Below are positions 7,518-15,756 of a DNA stretch of 64,000 nt, piece by piece (the stretch's first letter is position 1; every line of letters begins with the position of its first letter). The DNA lies in NCBI RefSeq assembly GCF_026339955.1, contig NZ_JAPEPW010000001.1:3622501-3686500 (forward strand), read 5' to 3'. A program made the position numbers and the translations under genes. The notes beneath the pieces are model-generated. The model saw nothing but the letters and a program-made list of their open reading frames with translations, had not been told where the DNA came from and searched no databases. This DNA comes from Streptomyces sp. NBC_01549 (GTDB lineage: Bacteria > Actinomycetota > Actinomycetes > Streptomycetales > Streptomycetaceae).

Positions 7518-7874
7518 TCACCGATCGAGGTGCAAGCGGCACGGCACGGGTGCGCCCTTCCTCTTCTGGAAGACGTGAGAGGGGAGGACAAGGCAAGCGG
7601 CCCCCGATCGGGGCGAGACAAGCTCCAGTTCCTTGGCGCGGGCCAGGGCGTTGTTCGTGCTCTGGTCGGACAGGGGCTTGCCCTCCTTGCCGAGCAGCGC
7701 GGCGAGCTTGCCGGGGCCGAAGCTTGCGTGTCCGTGGCGGTCGGCCCAACCGAGGGCCGCGAAGTGGATGCGGTAGGCAAGCTGGTGTCGGAGGTCTTGG
7801 GCCATGCGCTGGTACTCGCGCTGAGATACACCGCCCCACGGGCGGCCAGGGCCGAAGCTGATAGTGCTGGTCAA
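7518..7874 (-). CDS. Small protein of the mobile element, possibly winged-helix
   Basis: 118 aa. It opens with MTSTISFGPGRPWGG, has a central helical segment (REYQRMAQDLRHQLAYRIHF) and a segment that reads like a DNA-binding helix pair (GPGKLAALLGKEGKPLSDQS, then NNALARAKELELV). It resembles small wHTH/replication-associated proteins of actinobacterial plasmids, but I cannot name a family. Upstream (7875-8157) no gene is seen; that gap contains an 8-bp hairpin at 8059-8077 and presumably the promoter. Confidence 0.6.
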   Translation of the reverse strand: MTSTISFGPGRPWGGVSQREYQRMAQDLRHQLAYRIHFAALGWADRHGHASFGPGKLAALLGKEGKPLSDQSTNNALARAKELELVSPRSGAACLVLPSHVFQKRKGAPVPCRLHLDR

Positions 7875-8058
7875 GGGGACGACCTCCCGGCGGCGGCCGA
7901 GGGCAGCGCGTGGCTGTACCTCGGCAGGTGAGTGGAAGTCGCGCAGTACCGTCCTGCGCTTCGGGGTGCCCTCGGCTTCCCCTGCCAGCCCCTTGGGATG
8001 GCGGCCCCTTCACGGAGTGGCCAGCTCTACCGGCGTCACACGACGGGAGCTACGGTGT

Positions 8059-8077
8059 CCGCTCCTCGAAGGAGCGG
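8059..8077. promoter_or_regulatory. Hairpin in the 7875-8157 non-coding gap
   Basis: Perfect palindrome CCGCTCCT-CGA-AGGAGCGG. It lies in the gap between the small wHTH-like gene and the integrase terminator. Nothing else is recognisable in that gap; the hairpin could be a terminator or an operator. Confidence 0.4.
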
Positions 8078-8157
8078 GAGGATCTTCTTACATGGCCGCT
8101 TGCTCGGTCGTCAACTGTGCCGGCCGAGCCCCCGCCTCGCTGGCCAGACATGACGAA

Positions 8158-8183
8158 GCCCCGCTCTCGCGTGAGAGCGGGGC
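8158..8183 (-). terminator. Terminator downstream of the integrase gene
   Basis: Perfect 11-bp stem GCCCCGCTCTC / GAGAGCGGGGC with a 4-nt loop, 17 bases past the leftward integrase stop codon (8201). Confidence 0.8.
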
Positions 8184-8200
8184 CAGTCGAGCGAGGCAGG

Positions 8201-9610
8201 CTACGCGTCGGGGTCGTCGTCGGCGGTGTGGTTCCAGTCCACGGACATGTAGTCGTCCACGGTCATCTTCGCCGCCTTCTTGAAGCCGTTCGAGTGCATC
8301 GTGATCGTGGTGACGAACTTGACCCACGCTCGACGTACGGGGAGTGGAGCGTTCGGCCAGTCCTGAATCAGGCCAGCGATGCCAGACACGGGATCGATCG
8401 GGGGGAGGCCGGTAACACCGGACAGCTTTTCGTCGATCGTGTTCAGCCTGGCCCGGATCGCCTCGGTACCGGCCGTCATCTGCGACAGGGTGATCGATCC
8501 CGAAGCGTAGGCCAGAGCCAACCCGTCGAGCCGCTCCCGCAGGGTCTGCGCTTCCTGGTGAAGGTGAGCCGAGTCGTCTCCCTGCTCCTGTCGAGCGCCG
8601 AGGACCCAAGGCAGGAAGTCGGGGAAGACGATCCGCGCCAGGACAGCGTTACCAGCTCGCGTGTCGGCCAGCTCTCGGGGCACGCGCACGTGCTTCTGTC
8701 CGCAGCGGTAGACCGGTGTCCCTCGGTACATGCCGCCTCGCACGGTCTCCCCGCAACGCCCGCACGTGGCCAGTCCGGCGAGCAGGGTCTGAGGGGCCGA
8801 GCCGGTACGTGCGCCACCCGTGAACCGCTTGGGATTCGTCAGTGCCGACACGACGGCGTAGTGCGTCGCCTCGTCCAGGATCGCGGGCCACCGGCCCTCG
8901 CCCATCACCTCGCCCCGGTAGGTGGACTGAGCGATGTACCGAGGGGAGATGAGGACCTTCTTCACCCCGCCTACGCCCCACCCCTTCGCTTCGCCCTTCG
9001 CAGTGCCGGACGACGAGCGAGGAGCGAGCAGGCCGAGGCCGGTCCAGTAGCGGGCGACAGCCGCCAGGGTCTCGCCCTGAAGAACCATCTCGGCGCCCTT
9101 GCGGATCGCTTCCGCCTCGTCCTCGACCACGGTCACGTAGTCGTCGGCGTATCCGAAGGTTCGCAAGCCCGCCTTGTGCGGCTTGCCGTTCTTCGCCGCC
9201 TGAAGATTCGACGCCTTCTGCCGTAGCGCCTTCTGCTCGCCTTCGTACTCCGCCCACGCCGTAACCGTCTTGGCCGTGGCTCGACCGGCCGGAGTCGCGA
9301 GGTCAAGGTGTCCGGCGTGGATGGCATGGACGTTGATCCCGAGTGCGATCACTCGCAGCAGGTCTTCCGTCTTGCGTACGAGCCGGTCAGTGTGCCAACA
9401 GAGGATCGCGTCCGGCTTGGACGCCAACAGCCGCTCGAACCCCGGTCGCACCTTGCCCGAGGTGGCGCTGACGTCGTTGTCCGCGATTACCTCTCGTACG
9501 GTCCAGCCACGGGCTGCGGCGAACGCCCGACACTCGTCCTCCTGCCGCTGAACGCCCAACTCGTCGCCGTGCTGATCGAGGCTGAGTCGTACGTAGATGG
9601 TGACGTCCAC
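8201..9610 (-). CDS. Large serine recombinase, integrase of the element
   Basis: 469 aa from a GTG preceded by GGGGGGCAGGAC. The resolvase catalytic domain is N-terminal with nucleophile S10 (YVRLSLDQHG) and the CWHTDRLVR motif. It is followed by the recombinase DNA-binding domain, a zinc ribbon (CGRCGE ... YRCGQKH) and a helical C-terminal region. This domain order defines large serine integrases, which recombine short attP/attB sites without a need for tRNA targets. The start codon is within about 50 bp of the truncated MFS gene, as expected when int sits beside attR. It is the element's insertion and, with an excision factor, excision enzyme. Confidence 0.93.
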   Translation of the reverse strand: MDVTIYVRLSLDQHGDELGVQRQEDECRAFAAARGWTVREVIADNDVSATSGKVRPGFERLLASKPDAILCWHTDRLVRKTEDLLRVIALGINVHAIHAGHLDLATPAGRATAKTVTAWAEYEGEQKALRQKASNLQAAKNGKPHKAGLRTFGYADDYVTVVEDEAEAIRKGAEMVLQGETLAAVARYWTGLGLLAPRSSSGTAKGEAKGWGVGGVKKVLISPRYIAQSTYRGEVMGEGRWPAILDEATHYAVVSALTNPKRFTGGARTGSAPQTLLAGLATCGRCGETVRGGMYRGTPVYRCGQKHVRVPRELADTRAGNAVLARIVFPDFLPWVLGARQEQGDDSAHLHQEAQTLRERLDGLALAYASGSITLSQMTAGTEAIRARLNTIDEKLSGVTGLPPIDPVSGIAGLIQDWPNAPLPVRRAWVKFVTTITMHSNGFKKAAKMTVDDYMSVDWNHTADDDPDA

Positions 9611-9665
9611 CTGTCCTGCCCCCCTTGTTCCTGCTCACCGTGCTGTGTGCCCCAAAGTTTTACCA
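9611..9665. other. Predicted attachment site (attR) of the integrative element
   Basis: Left of here lies the integrase start; right of here the sequence becomes the body of an MFS transporter. The MFS frame has a TGA at 9601-9603 and no normal start or first membrane helix. The junction of element and chromosome must lie between the integrase start and about the codons for FYHEFHWSRG. The exact crossover dinucleotide cannot be fixed without the left end or an empty site. Confidence 0.6.
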
Positions 9666-10821
9666 CGAGTTCCACTGGTCGCGCGGCACGATCGGCGCGG
9701 CGGTGTCCCTCAACCTCGCGCTGTACGGGCTGACGGCGCCGTTCGCGGCGGCGCTGATGGACCGCTTCGGTATCCGGCGCGTGGTGGCGGTCGCCCTGAT
9801 GGTGATCGCGCTCGGTTCCGGCCTGACCGTGTGGATGACGGCGGCCTGGCAGCTGCTGCTCTGCTGGGGCCTGCTGGTCGGCCTGGGATCCGGTTCGATG
9901 GCGCTGGCCTTCGCGGCGACGGTCACCAATCGCTGGTTCACGGCACGCAAGGGCCTGGTCACGGGCATCCTGACGGCGGCCTCGGCGTCGGGTCAGCTGA
10001 TCTTCCTGCCGCTCCTGTCCTGGATCGTCACGGAGCACGGCTGGCGCCCGGCCGCGGTGACGGTGGCCCTAGCGGCGCTCGCGGTCGTCCCCTTCGTATG
10101 GCTGCTGCTGCGGGACCACCCGGCGGACGTGGGCGTGAAGCCGTACGGGTCGGCGGAGTTCGTACCGAAGCCCGCGCCCGTACAGGGCGCCGCCCGGCGC
10201 GCGGTGACGGTCCTGCTCTCCGCCGTCCGCACCGGCCCGTTCTGGCTGCTGGCCGGCACCTTCGCGATCTGCGGCGCCTCGACGAACGGCCTGGTCCAGA
10301 CGCACTTCGTGCCCGCGGCCCACGACCACGGGATGCCCATCACGGCGGCGGCCTCGCTGCTCGCGGTGATCGGGGTCTTCGACGTGGTCGGAACGGTCGC
10401 CTCCGGCTGGTTCACCGACCGCTTCGAACCGCGTCGGCTGCTCGCCGTCTACTACGCCCTGCGCGGCGTCTCGCTCCTGTTCCTCCCCATGCTCCTCGCC
10501 CCGTCCGTCCACCCTCCGATGATCTTCTTCATCGTCTTCTACGGCCTCGACTGGGTCGCCACGGTCCCGCCCACCCTCGCCCTGTGCCGCGAGCAGTACG
10601 GGGAGGACAGCGCCATCGTCTTCGGCTGGGTCCTCGCTTCCCACCAGATCGGCGCCGCCCTCGTCGCCTTCCTCGGTGGTGTGGCGCGGGACGTGTTCGG
10701 CTCGTACGACATGGTCTGGTACGCGTCGGGCGCGCTGTGCGCGGCGGCGGCCCTGATGTCGCTGGTGATCCGACGGCGCCCCGTGGCGGGCACACCCGCG
10801 CTTCCCGCGGCGGCCCACTGA
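9625..10821 (+). CDS. MFS transporter, 5'-truncated by element insertion
   Basis: 398 codons from a TTG that is probably only a substitute start. The protein has about 11 hydrophobic helices, the MFS cytoplasmic loop motif (DRFGIRRVV) and a matching one in the second half (DRFEPRRLL). Homologues start about 35-45 residues earlier with a first helix ending just before ..F.WSRGTIGAA; that part is missing, replaced by element-derived sequence. It is likely non-functional unless an upstream start in the element rescues it. It may once have been next to the convergent flavin reductase gene. Confidence 0.8.
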   Translation: MFLLTVLCAPKFYHEFHWSRGTIGAAVSLNLALYGLTAPFAAALMDRFGIRRVVAVALMVIALGSGLTVWMTAAWQLLLCWGLLVGLGSGSMALAFAATVTNRWFTARKGLVTGILTAASASGQLIFLPLLSWIVTEHGWRPAAVTVALAALAVVPFVWLLLRDHPADVGVKPYGSAEFVPKPAPVQGAARRAVTVLLSAVRTGPFWLLAGTFAICGASTNGLVQTHFVPAAHDHGMPITAAASLLAVIGVFDVVGTVASGWFTDRFEPRRLLAVYYALRGVSLLFLPMLLAPSVHPPMIFFIVFYGLDWVATVPPTLALCREQYGEDSAIVFGWVLASHQIGAALVAFLGGVARDVFGSYDMVWYASGALCAAAALMSLVIRRRPVAGTPALPAAAH

Positions 10822-10842
10822 GCCAGCGGCGGCCCACTGAGC
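10807..10842. repeat. 17-bp tandem duplication across the MFS stop codon
   Basis: GCGGCGGCCCACTGAGC occurs at 10807-10823 and again at 10826-10842, so the last codons and stop of the MFS gene are duplicated just downstream. Confidence 0.85.
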
Positions 10843-10912
10843 TAAAGGAACCGCCCCTTGTGGAACAGCGGCGGCGCGACGTCGTCACCGTCGTTCGCGC
10901 CGAGCGCGTCCA
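10841..10912 (-). pseudogene. 3' fragment of a flavin reductase gene (second copy)
   Basis: On the minus strand this encodes the end of a protein, VDALGANDGDDVAPPLFHKG then RFL and stop. It is nearly the same as the C-terminus of the intact flavin reductase at 15033-15665 (VNALGANDGDDGIAPLLFHKG). Similarity stops abruptly at 10912. The rest of the gap to 11238 holds no gene; one short stretch near 10921-10970 reads as DHAYPIEDFDKATQDA and may be another remnant. This scrap marks an old insertion or recombination event between the MFS and flavin reductase genes. Confidence 0.75.
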
Positions 10913-11238
10913 CTGGTCGCGGACCATGCCTACCCGATCGAGGACTTCGACAAGGCGACGCAGGATGCGGGGGAGGGGGGTGGCCAGGGCGGTGCTGACG
11001 TTCAAGGGAGCTCGGGGTCTTCGTCTCTCCACGGAGGCACTTCAAGTTTTCCTCCCCGACGAGATCCGCATGCCGTTGCCGTCCGCCGATGGCGCGGAGC
11101 AGCGACCAGGCATTCACCAACGGAAGATGAATTTTTCCTGTGGGCCAGGTGTACAACTCTTCACCTTCTTTCGGAGTCGAACTGGCGTACACCAGGTCGC
11201 CCCTCCGGGCGAACTTCTCGGAAGAGGAAGTCCTGCCC

Positions 11239-13287
11239 ATGATGATCCGTCGGTTGTGTGGAGTCCTACGCGTGCGCGGGGTGATCGACCTGCTCCTTGT
11301 GCTCCTGCTCGGCGTCGGTTTCGTCGCGCTGCCGGTTTTCGCCCTGCTGCCGTCCCCGTGGGGTTTCGCGGCGGCGGCGGCCGTGACGTATGTGGTGGAC
11401 GAGGTACTGCATGTACGCGCTCCGAGTTTCGTGCGCCGGCTGGCGGCGCTGCATCTCGATCGCACCATGCGGTTCGCGGTTCGTACGGTGATGCTGCTCG
11501 CGCTGGCCAGCCAGATGGACGCGCCGGGCGTGGTGCTGGTCACGGCCCTCGCCGTCTTCAGCGGTCACTTCGCGATGATGATGCTGTACACGGCGGTGCA
11601 CCACGCCATCCGCCGGCGCCGGGTGCTGCCGCTGGTGGTGCGCAACCTCGACCTGAGCGAGCTGCCGATACCGCAGCAGCCGCCCGCCGTACTGTACAGA
11701 CGCCACTTGCGCAAGCTCCTCCACCTGGACCTGCCGGCCCACGCCGGGCTCCTCGCCGCGCTCATCGCCGGCACCTGGGAGCCGGCCTACGCGGGCTTCG
11801 CGCTCACCGTCGGTGTGACCGTGGCGGCTGTCCTCGCGCTGCTGGGTCAGTACCGCAGGGTGCGCCGGATGCCCGCACGGGACGAGGTGTTCGCCGAGGT
11901 CAACCGCCAACTGGAGGGATATCGACCGGAGGTGGCGCTCTATTTCAGCTTCGCGGCCGTCTCCCGTGACTTCATGTACCAGGTCAACATGTGGATCGAG
12001 ACGCTCGAGCAGCTCGACCTGCGCCCGGTGATCATCCTTCGGGAGCGCGCCTCGTTCCGCTACCTGAGCCGTACCTGGATCCCGGTGGTCTGCGTGCCGA
12101 AGGCCGACGACCTGGCCGAGCTCGAACTGTCCGGCGTCCGGGTCGTGTTGTATCCCGGCAACGCGGGCAAGAACGTTCACATGCTCCGCGTGGCCGAGGC
12201 CAAGCACGTCTTCATCGGGCACGGCGACAGCGACAAGCTCGCCAGCAGCAACCGGGTCAGCAAGGTGTACGACGAGATCTGGGTGGCCGGCCGCGCGGGC
12301 AGGGACCGCTACCAGCGGGTGCGGCACGCGATCAGTGACAGCGCGATCGTGGAGGTGGGCCGCCCGCAGCTGTCCCCGATCCGCCTGCACGCCGAGCACG
12401 TCCCCGGCCCTCTGCCCGTCGTCCTCTACGCGCCCACCTGGGAGGGCTGGAGCGACGACGACTGCCACACCTCTCTGATCCCGATGGGCGTGCCCCTCAT
12501 CGAGAAGCTCCTGACGGAGAACGTACGGATCGTCTACAAGCCGCACCCGCTCACCGGCAAGCGCTCGGCCGAGGCGGCGGCCGCCGACAAGGCGATCCGC
12601 GAGCTGCTGCGTGCCGACAACGAGCGGCGCGACCCCGCGGAGGTGGAGGCCGCGGTCGCCGCCGTACGGCCCCGGCTGCGGGAGATCCAGGCCCGCCTCG
12701 ACGAACTGGCCGGCCGACACGGCGGCGACGACGCCGAGCAGATGCGCGAGGCCCGGGTTCCCGACCGCGCCGGGGCGGCCGAGTGGCAGGAACTGCGCGC
12801 CGAGTGGCACCGGATCTTCTGGGAGAGCCAGGGCGCTGTCTGCCACAACGTGATCCTCAATCAACTGCCGAACCTCTACGAGTGCTTCAACCAGGCGGAC
12901 ATCCTCATCAGCGACGTCTCATCGGTGGTCGCCGACTTCGTGGCCAGCCTCAAGCCGTACGTCCTCACCAACGCGCGCGACCTGCCCGACCACGAGTTCC
13001 GGGCTGCCTACACCACTGCGGGCGGCGCCTACCTCCTCGACCGCGAGTGCACCCGCCTCCCGGAGATCCTCGACTCGGTCCGCGCTCCGCACACCGACCC
13101 GATGGTCCTCGACCGCCGTACCCTGAAGGAGTACGTCCTGGGCCCCGACCATCCCACCTCCATGGAGCGCTTCAACTCCGCCACCAACGCCCTGGCCGCG
13201 ATGGGAGAGGCGGAGCGGGCCGAAGCGGCGATGGAGGCGCACCAGGCAATCTCCGCGACGGCGCTGCGGCGGACCGGGCTCGGGTGA
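11239..13287 (+). CDS. Membrane-anchored CDP-glycerol glycerophosphotransferase-like protein
   Basis: About 682 aa, starting at ATG 11239 after GAGGAAG. Residues 1-210 hold roughly five hydrophobic helices; the rest is a cytoplasmic catalytic region of the TagB/TagF type, with HGDSDKLASSNRVSK (the nucleotide-sugar/alcohol binding loop position), LPVVLYAPTWEGW, IVYKPHPLTGKR and ILISDVSSVVADF motifs. Such enzymes add glycerol-phosphate or related units to wall teichoic acids and surface polymers. The helical insertion around residues 440-520 is unusual. It stands alone within the block bounded by the two flavin reductase ends, which suggests acquired cargo. Confidence 0.8.
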   Translation: MMIRRLCGVLRVRGVIDLLLVLLLGVGFVALPVFALLPSPWGFAAAAAVTYVVDEVLHVRAPSFVRRLAALHLDRTMRFAVRTVMLLALASQMDAPGVVLVTALAVFSGHFAMMMLYTAVHHAIRRRRVLPLVVRNLDLSELPIPQQPPAVLYRRHLRKLLHLDLPAHAGLLAALIAGTWEPAYAGFALTVGVTVAAVLALLGQYRRVRRMPARDEVFAEVNRQLEGYRPEVALYFSFAAVSRDFMYQVNMWIETLEQLDLRPVIILRERASFRYLSRTWIPVVCVPKADDLAELELSGVRVVLYPGNAGKNVHMLRVAEAKHVFIGHGDSDKLASSNRVSKVYDEIWVAGRAGRDRYQRVRHAISDSAIVEVGRPQLSPIRLHAEHVPGPLPVVLYAPTWEGWSDDDCHTSLIPMGVPLIEKLLTENVRIVYKPHPLTGKRSAEAAAADKAIRELLRADNERRDPAEVEAAVAAVRPRLREIQARLDELAGRHGGDDAEQMREARVPDRAGAAEWQELRAEWHRIFWESQGAVCHNVILNQLPNLYECFNQADILISDVSSVVADFVASLKPYVLTNARDLPDHEFRAAYTTAGGAYLLDRECTRLPEILDSVRAPHTDPMVLDRRTLKEYVLGPDHPTSMERFNSATNALAAMGEAERAEAAMEAHQAISATALRRTGLG

Positions 13288-13300
13288 CACGAGCGCGACG

Positions 13301-13330
13301 GCACACGGCCCCTTCGGCCGGGCTGTGTGC
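13301..13330 (+). terminator. Terminator after the glycerophosphotransferase-like gene
   Basis: Stem GCACACGGCCC / GGGCTGTGTGC (11 pairs with one G-U) around a CTTCGGCC loop, 13 bases past the stop codon. Confidence 0.65.
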
Positions 13331-13430
13331 TCTGCCAGCTGCTGGTCGGCCGCCCGCCGTTCGAGGCCGACAGGGCAACTGCGCTCCTCTACCAGCGCGT
13401 CGAAGCCGCGCCCGCACCGTCCGCACACGC
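13330..13430 (+). pseudogene. Ser/Thr protein kinase remnant
   Basis: One reading frame gives LCQLLVGRPPFEADRATALL then YQRVEAAP, which matches the helix F-G region of bacterial Ser/Thr kinases (LY.LL.G..PF..D....L...). No catalytic loop or other kinase part is nearby. The rest of the gap to the insertion sequence (13431-13583) has no recognisable gene. A decayed fragment left by rearrangement. Confidence 0.55.
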
Positions 13431-13587
13431 CGGCTGCCTACTGCCCCGGCTTTTTTGGAGCCCATCTGCTCGACATGCCCGCGAAGCCACATCAAGCCCG
13501 CACAGAAACCCGGCAGCGACAGGTAGAGCGCCCAGACGCTTCTCCACCACAGAGGTGACCACGCATTGTTGCCTGCCGCGGCACTAG

Positions 13588-15032
13588 TAGGGCTTTGTTA
13601 CGTACCCTGGTTGATCGTTCCGAGGTAGTCTCGTGATGTCCTGTCAGGTGTGACACCTGAGGAGATGGACGAGATCCGCCCCCGCTTGGAGGCGTTCGCA
13701 GCCGAGATGCTCGGCACGGTGAAACGCCGGGACCAGCGGGCCAAGGGCGAGCTGTACGTGCGTGGGCTGATGCTGGACGGCAAGCGCAAGTCGATGCAGC
13801 CGATGGCCGAGCGTCTGGGCGTGGACCACCAGCAGCTGCAGCAGTTCATCTCCTCCTCCACCTGGGACTACGTCGAGGTGCGGCGCCGGGTCTCGCGGTG
13901 GGCAGCGGCGCACATCACCCCGGAGGCGTATGCGATCGACGACACGGGCTTCCCAAAGGACGGGTACGACTCCCCTGGGGTGGCCCGGATGTACTGCGGC
14001 GCCTTGGGCAAGCGCGGAAACTGCCAGATAGCGGTCAGTGTCAACTTGGTCAGCGACCACGCCTCAGCGGCCGTCAACTGGCGGCTGTTCATCCCCGACA
14101 GCTGGGACGACGCCGCATCCGGGGACGACCCGCTGCTGGCCGAGGCGATCCGCCGACGCCGCCAGCGGGCGGGCATCCCCGACCAGGTCCGCCACAAGGA
14201 GAAGTGGCGCCAGGCGCTGGAGATGCTCGACGAGGTCCGCGGCCAGTGGGAACTGCCCGGTCTGCCGGTGGTCGCCGATGCCGGTTACGGCGATGCCACC
14301 GGCTTCCGCCTGGGCCTGACCGAACGCGGTCTCGCCTACGCGGTCGCCGTCAAAGGAACCACCACCGCCTACCCCGGTGAGGCGTTGCCCGAGCGTCCGC
14401 CCTACAGCGGCCGCGGCCGCCCGCCCCGGCCCGCCTACCCGATGCCGCACAGCACCCTGCGTGACCTCGTCCTGGCCGCCGGGCGGGGCGCCGCCCGCAC
14501 CGTCACCTGGCGCCAGGGCACCAAGAGCGGTCCGCGCAACCCACGGGCCGACATGCGCTCGCGCTTCGTGGCCATGCGCGTGCGCCCGGCCAACCGCGAC
14601 ATCCCCCGTGACCTGGACGGCAGTCTGCCCGAGTGCTGGCTGCTGGCCGAATGGCCACCCGGCGCCGCCGAGCCCACCGACTACTGGCTCTCCACCCTGC
14701 CCGCCGGCACCCCGCTACGCGAACTCGTCCGTATCGCCAAGATCCGCTGGCGGGTCGAGCACGACTACCGTGAGCTCAAGGACGGCCTCGGCCTGGACCA
14801 CTTCGAAGGCCGCAGCTACCTCGGCTGGCACCGGCACGTGACCCTGGCCGCCCTCGCCCAGGCCTTCTGCACCATGCTCCGCCTCGACCCAAAAGTCCCT
14901 GCGCCGGCCTGACCCTCTACGCGGTTCTGCGCGCGTTACAGAAGATCCTGGCCACCTGGACCGGCGCCTGCTCGATATGCGGCCACCCCGCCCCCACACC
15001 CGAACCCCACCACAGGACCTAACAAAGCCCTA
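13588..15032. mobile_element. IS701-family insertion sequence with intact ends
   Basis: 1445 bp bounded by inverted repeats: the left end starts TAGGGCTTTGTTACG and the right end, reverse-complemented, starts TAGGGCTTTGTTAGG. Both ends are flanked by CTAG (13584-13587 and 15033-15036), fitting the 4-bp YTAR target duplication typical of the IS701 family. It contains one transposase gene reading rightwards. The right CTAG includes the stop codon (TAG on the minus strand) of the flavin reductase, so the insertion left that protein intact but separated it from its downstream DNA. Confidence 0.9.
13650..14912 (+). CDS. IS701-family DDE transposase, frameshifted near the 3' end
   Basis: 420 aa to the first stop. 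The DDE triad is readable: D in AIDDTGFPKDGYDS, D in VVADAGYGDATGF and E in WRVEHDYRELKDGLGLDHFE. After ...LRLDPKVPAPA the frame ends, but a shifted frame continues as GLTLYAVLRALQKILATWTG and on to a stop at 15019-15021, the expected C-terminal tail with its CSICGHP cysteine motif. So the gene has a one-base frameshift near 14890-14906, by mutation or, less likely, programmed slippage at CCCAAAAG. Activity of the short form is uncertain because the catalytic core is complete. Confidence 0.88.
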   Translation: MTPEEMDEIRPRLEAFAAEMLGTVKRRDQRAKGELYVRGLMLDGKRKSMQPMAERLGVDHQQLQQFISSSTWDYVEVRRRVSRWAAAHITPEAYAIDDTGFPKDGYDSPGVARMYCGALGKRGNCQIAVSVNLVSDHASAAVNWRLFIPDSWDDAASGDDPLLAEAIRRRRQRAGIPDQVRHKEKWRQALEMLDEVRGQWELPGLPVVADAGYGDATGFRLGLTERGLAYAVAVKGTTTAYPGEALPERPPYSGRGRPPRPAYPMPHSTLRDLVLAAGRGAARTVTWRQGTKSGPRNPRADMRSRFVAMRVRPANRDIPRDLDGSLPECWLLAEWPPGAAEPTDYWLSTLPAGTPLRELVRIAKIRWRVEHDYRELKDGLGLDHFEGRSYLGWHRHVTLAALAQAFCTMLRLDPKVPAPA

Positions 15033-15665
15033 CTAGAGGAACCGCCCTTTGTGGAACAACAGCGGTGCGATGCCGTCGTCACCGTCGTTTGCGCCGAGCG
15101 CGTTCACCCGGCCCACCACGATCAGATGGTCCCCGCCGGTGTGCACCGCGTGGATCGTGCAGTCGACCCAGGCCGCGGCGCCCGCGAGACGCGGCGAACC
15201 GGAAACGGGCGCCGCGTCGTACACGACCCCGGCGAACTTGTCCGCCCCGCTCACGGCGAACCCGCGGCACAACTCGCCCTGGTGCGCCCCCAGTACGTTC
15301 ACACAGAACACGCCCGCGCGGGCGATCCGCGGCCAGGTCGTCGACGTACGCCCCACCATGAAGCAGATCAGGGGAGGGTCGAGCGAGAGCGACGCGAACG
15401 ACTGGCAGGCGAAGCCGGCCGGTCCCGCGACCCCCGCCTCGCCGTCGACGCCCGGTGCGGTGATGACGGTGACACCCGTCGCGAAGTTCCCCAGCACCCG
15501 CCGGAACACGGTCTGATCGACCGGCGCCCGCTCATCGTCCCCCACCGCGCGCAACTCCGGCCGCGGCAGCGCCTCGACGGGCCCCGCGACGGTGGAGGCC
15601 CCGGCCGACCTGAGGTAACGGACGGCGGCTGCCGCCATCCCTGCGTGTCCCATCACATCACCCAT
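15033..15665 (-). CDS. Flavin reductase family protein (FMN-dependent, HsaB-like)
   Basis: About 210 aa. Conserved blocks of the flavin reductase domain are clear: FRRVLGNFATGVTVIT, GFACQSFASLSLDPPLICFM, GVFCVNVLGAHQ, DKFAGV and CTIHAVHTGGDHLIVVGRV. It would supply reduced FMN/FAD to a two-component monooxygenase. ATG 15665 and ATG 15653 are both possible starts. A CTGACG...GTCAG palindrome lies immediately upstream (15671-15685), linking it to the CoA-ester regulon described here. The IS701 element ends at its stop codon. Confidence 0.85.
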   Translation of the reverse strand: MGDVMGHAGMAAAAVRYLRSAGASTVAGPVEALPRPELRAVGDDERAPVDQTVFRRVLGNFATGVTVITAPGVDGEAGVAGPAGFACQSFASLSLDPPLICFMVGRTSTTWPRIARAGVFCVNVLGAHQGELCRGFAVSGADKFAGVVYDAAPVSGSPRLAGAAAWVDCTIHAVHTGGDHLIVVGRVNALGANDGDDGIAPLLFHKGRFL

Positions 15666-15670
15666 TGAAG

Positions 15671-15685
15671 CTGACGGGGTGTCAG
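15671..15685. promoter_or_regulatory. Regulon palindrome, site 1 (flavin reductase)
   Basis: CTGACGGGGTGTCAG: perfect 5-bp arms in the 15-bp format shared by ten other sites in this window. It lies directly upstream of the flavin reductase start and about 70 bases before the rightward membrane protein gene. Confidence 0.75.
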
Positions 15686-15756
15686 ATGGGAAGGGGCGGG
15701 GGCCGGCACGAGCCCGGTGGGGACTACCGGTCCGGCCTGCGCGTATCTTCGCGCCC

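Noticed and set aside
7081-8013. 310-codon leftward frame across the hairpin stretch and small wHTH-like gene
   Set aside because: Low-complexity Arg/Pro/Gly composition and no motif; the plausible gene here is 7518-7874.
8091-8283. Rightward frame starting MAACSVVNCAG
   Set aside because: It runs through the integrase terminator hairpin and becomes Arg/Ser-rich; no support as a gene.
9597-11969. Very long rightward frame overlapping the MFS gene
   Set aside because: It is an Arg/Gly/Pro-rich shadow of the MFS and transferase genes in another frame; the protein motifs are all in the other frame.
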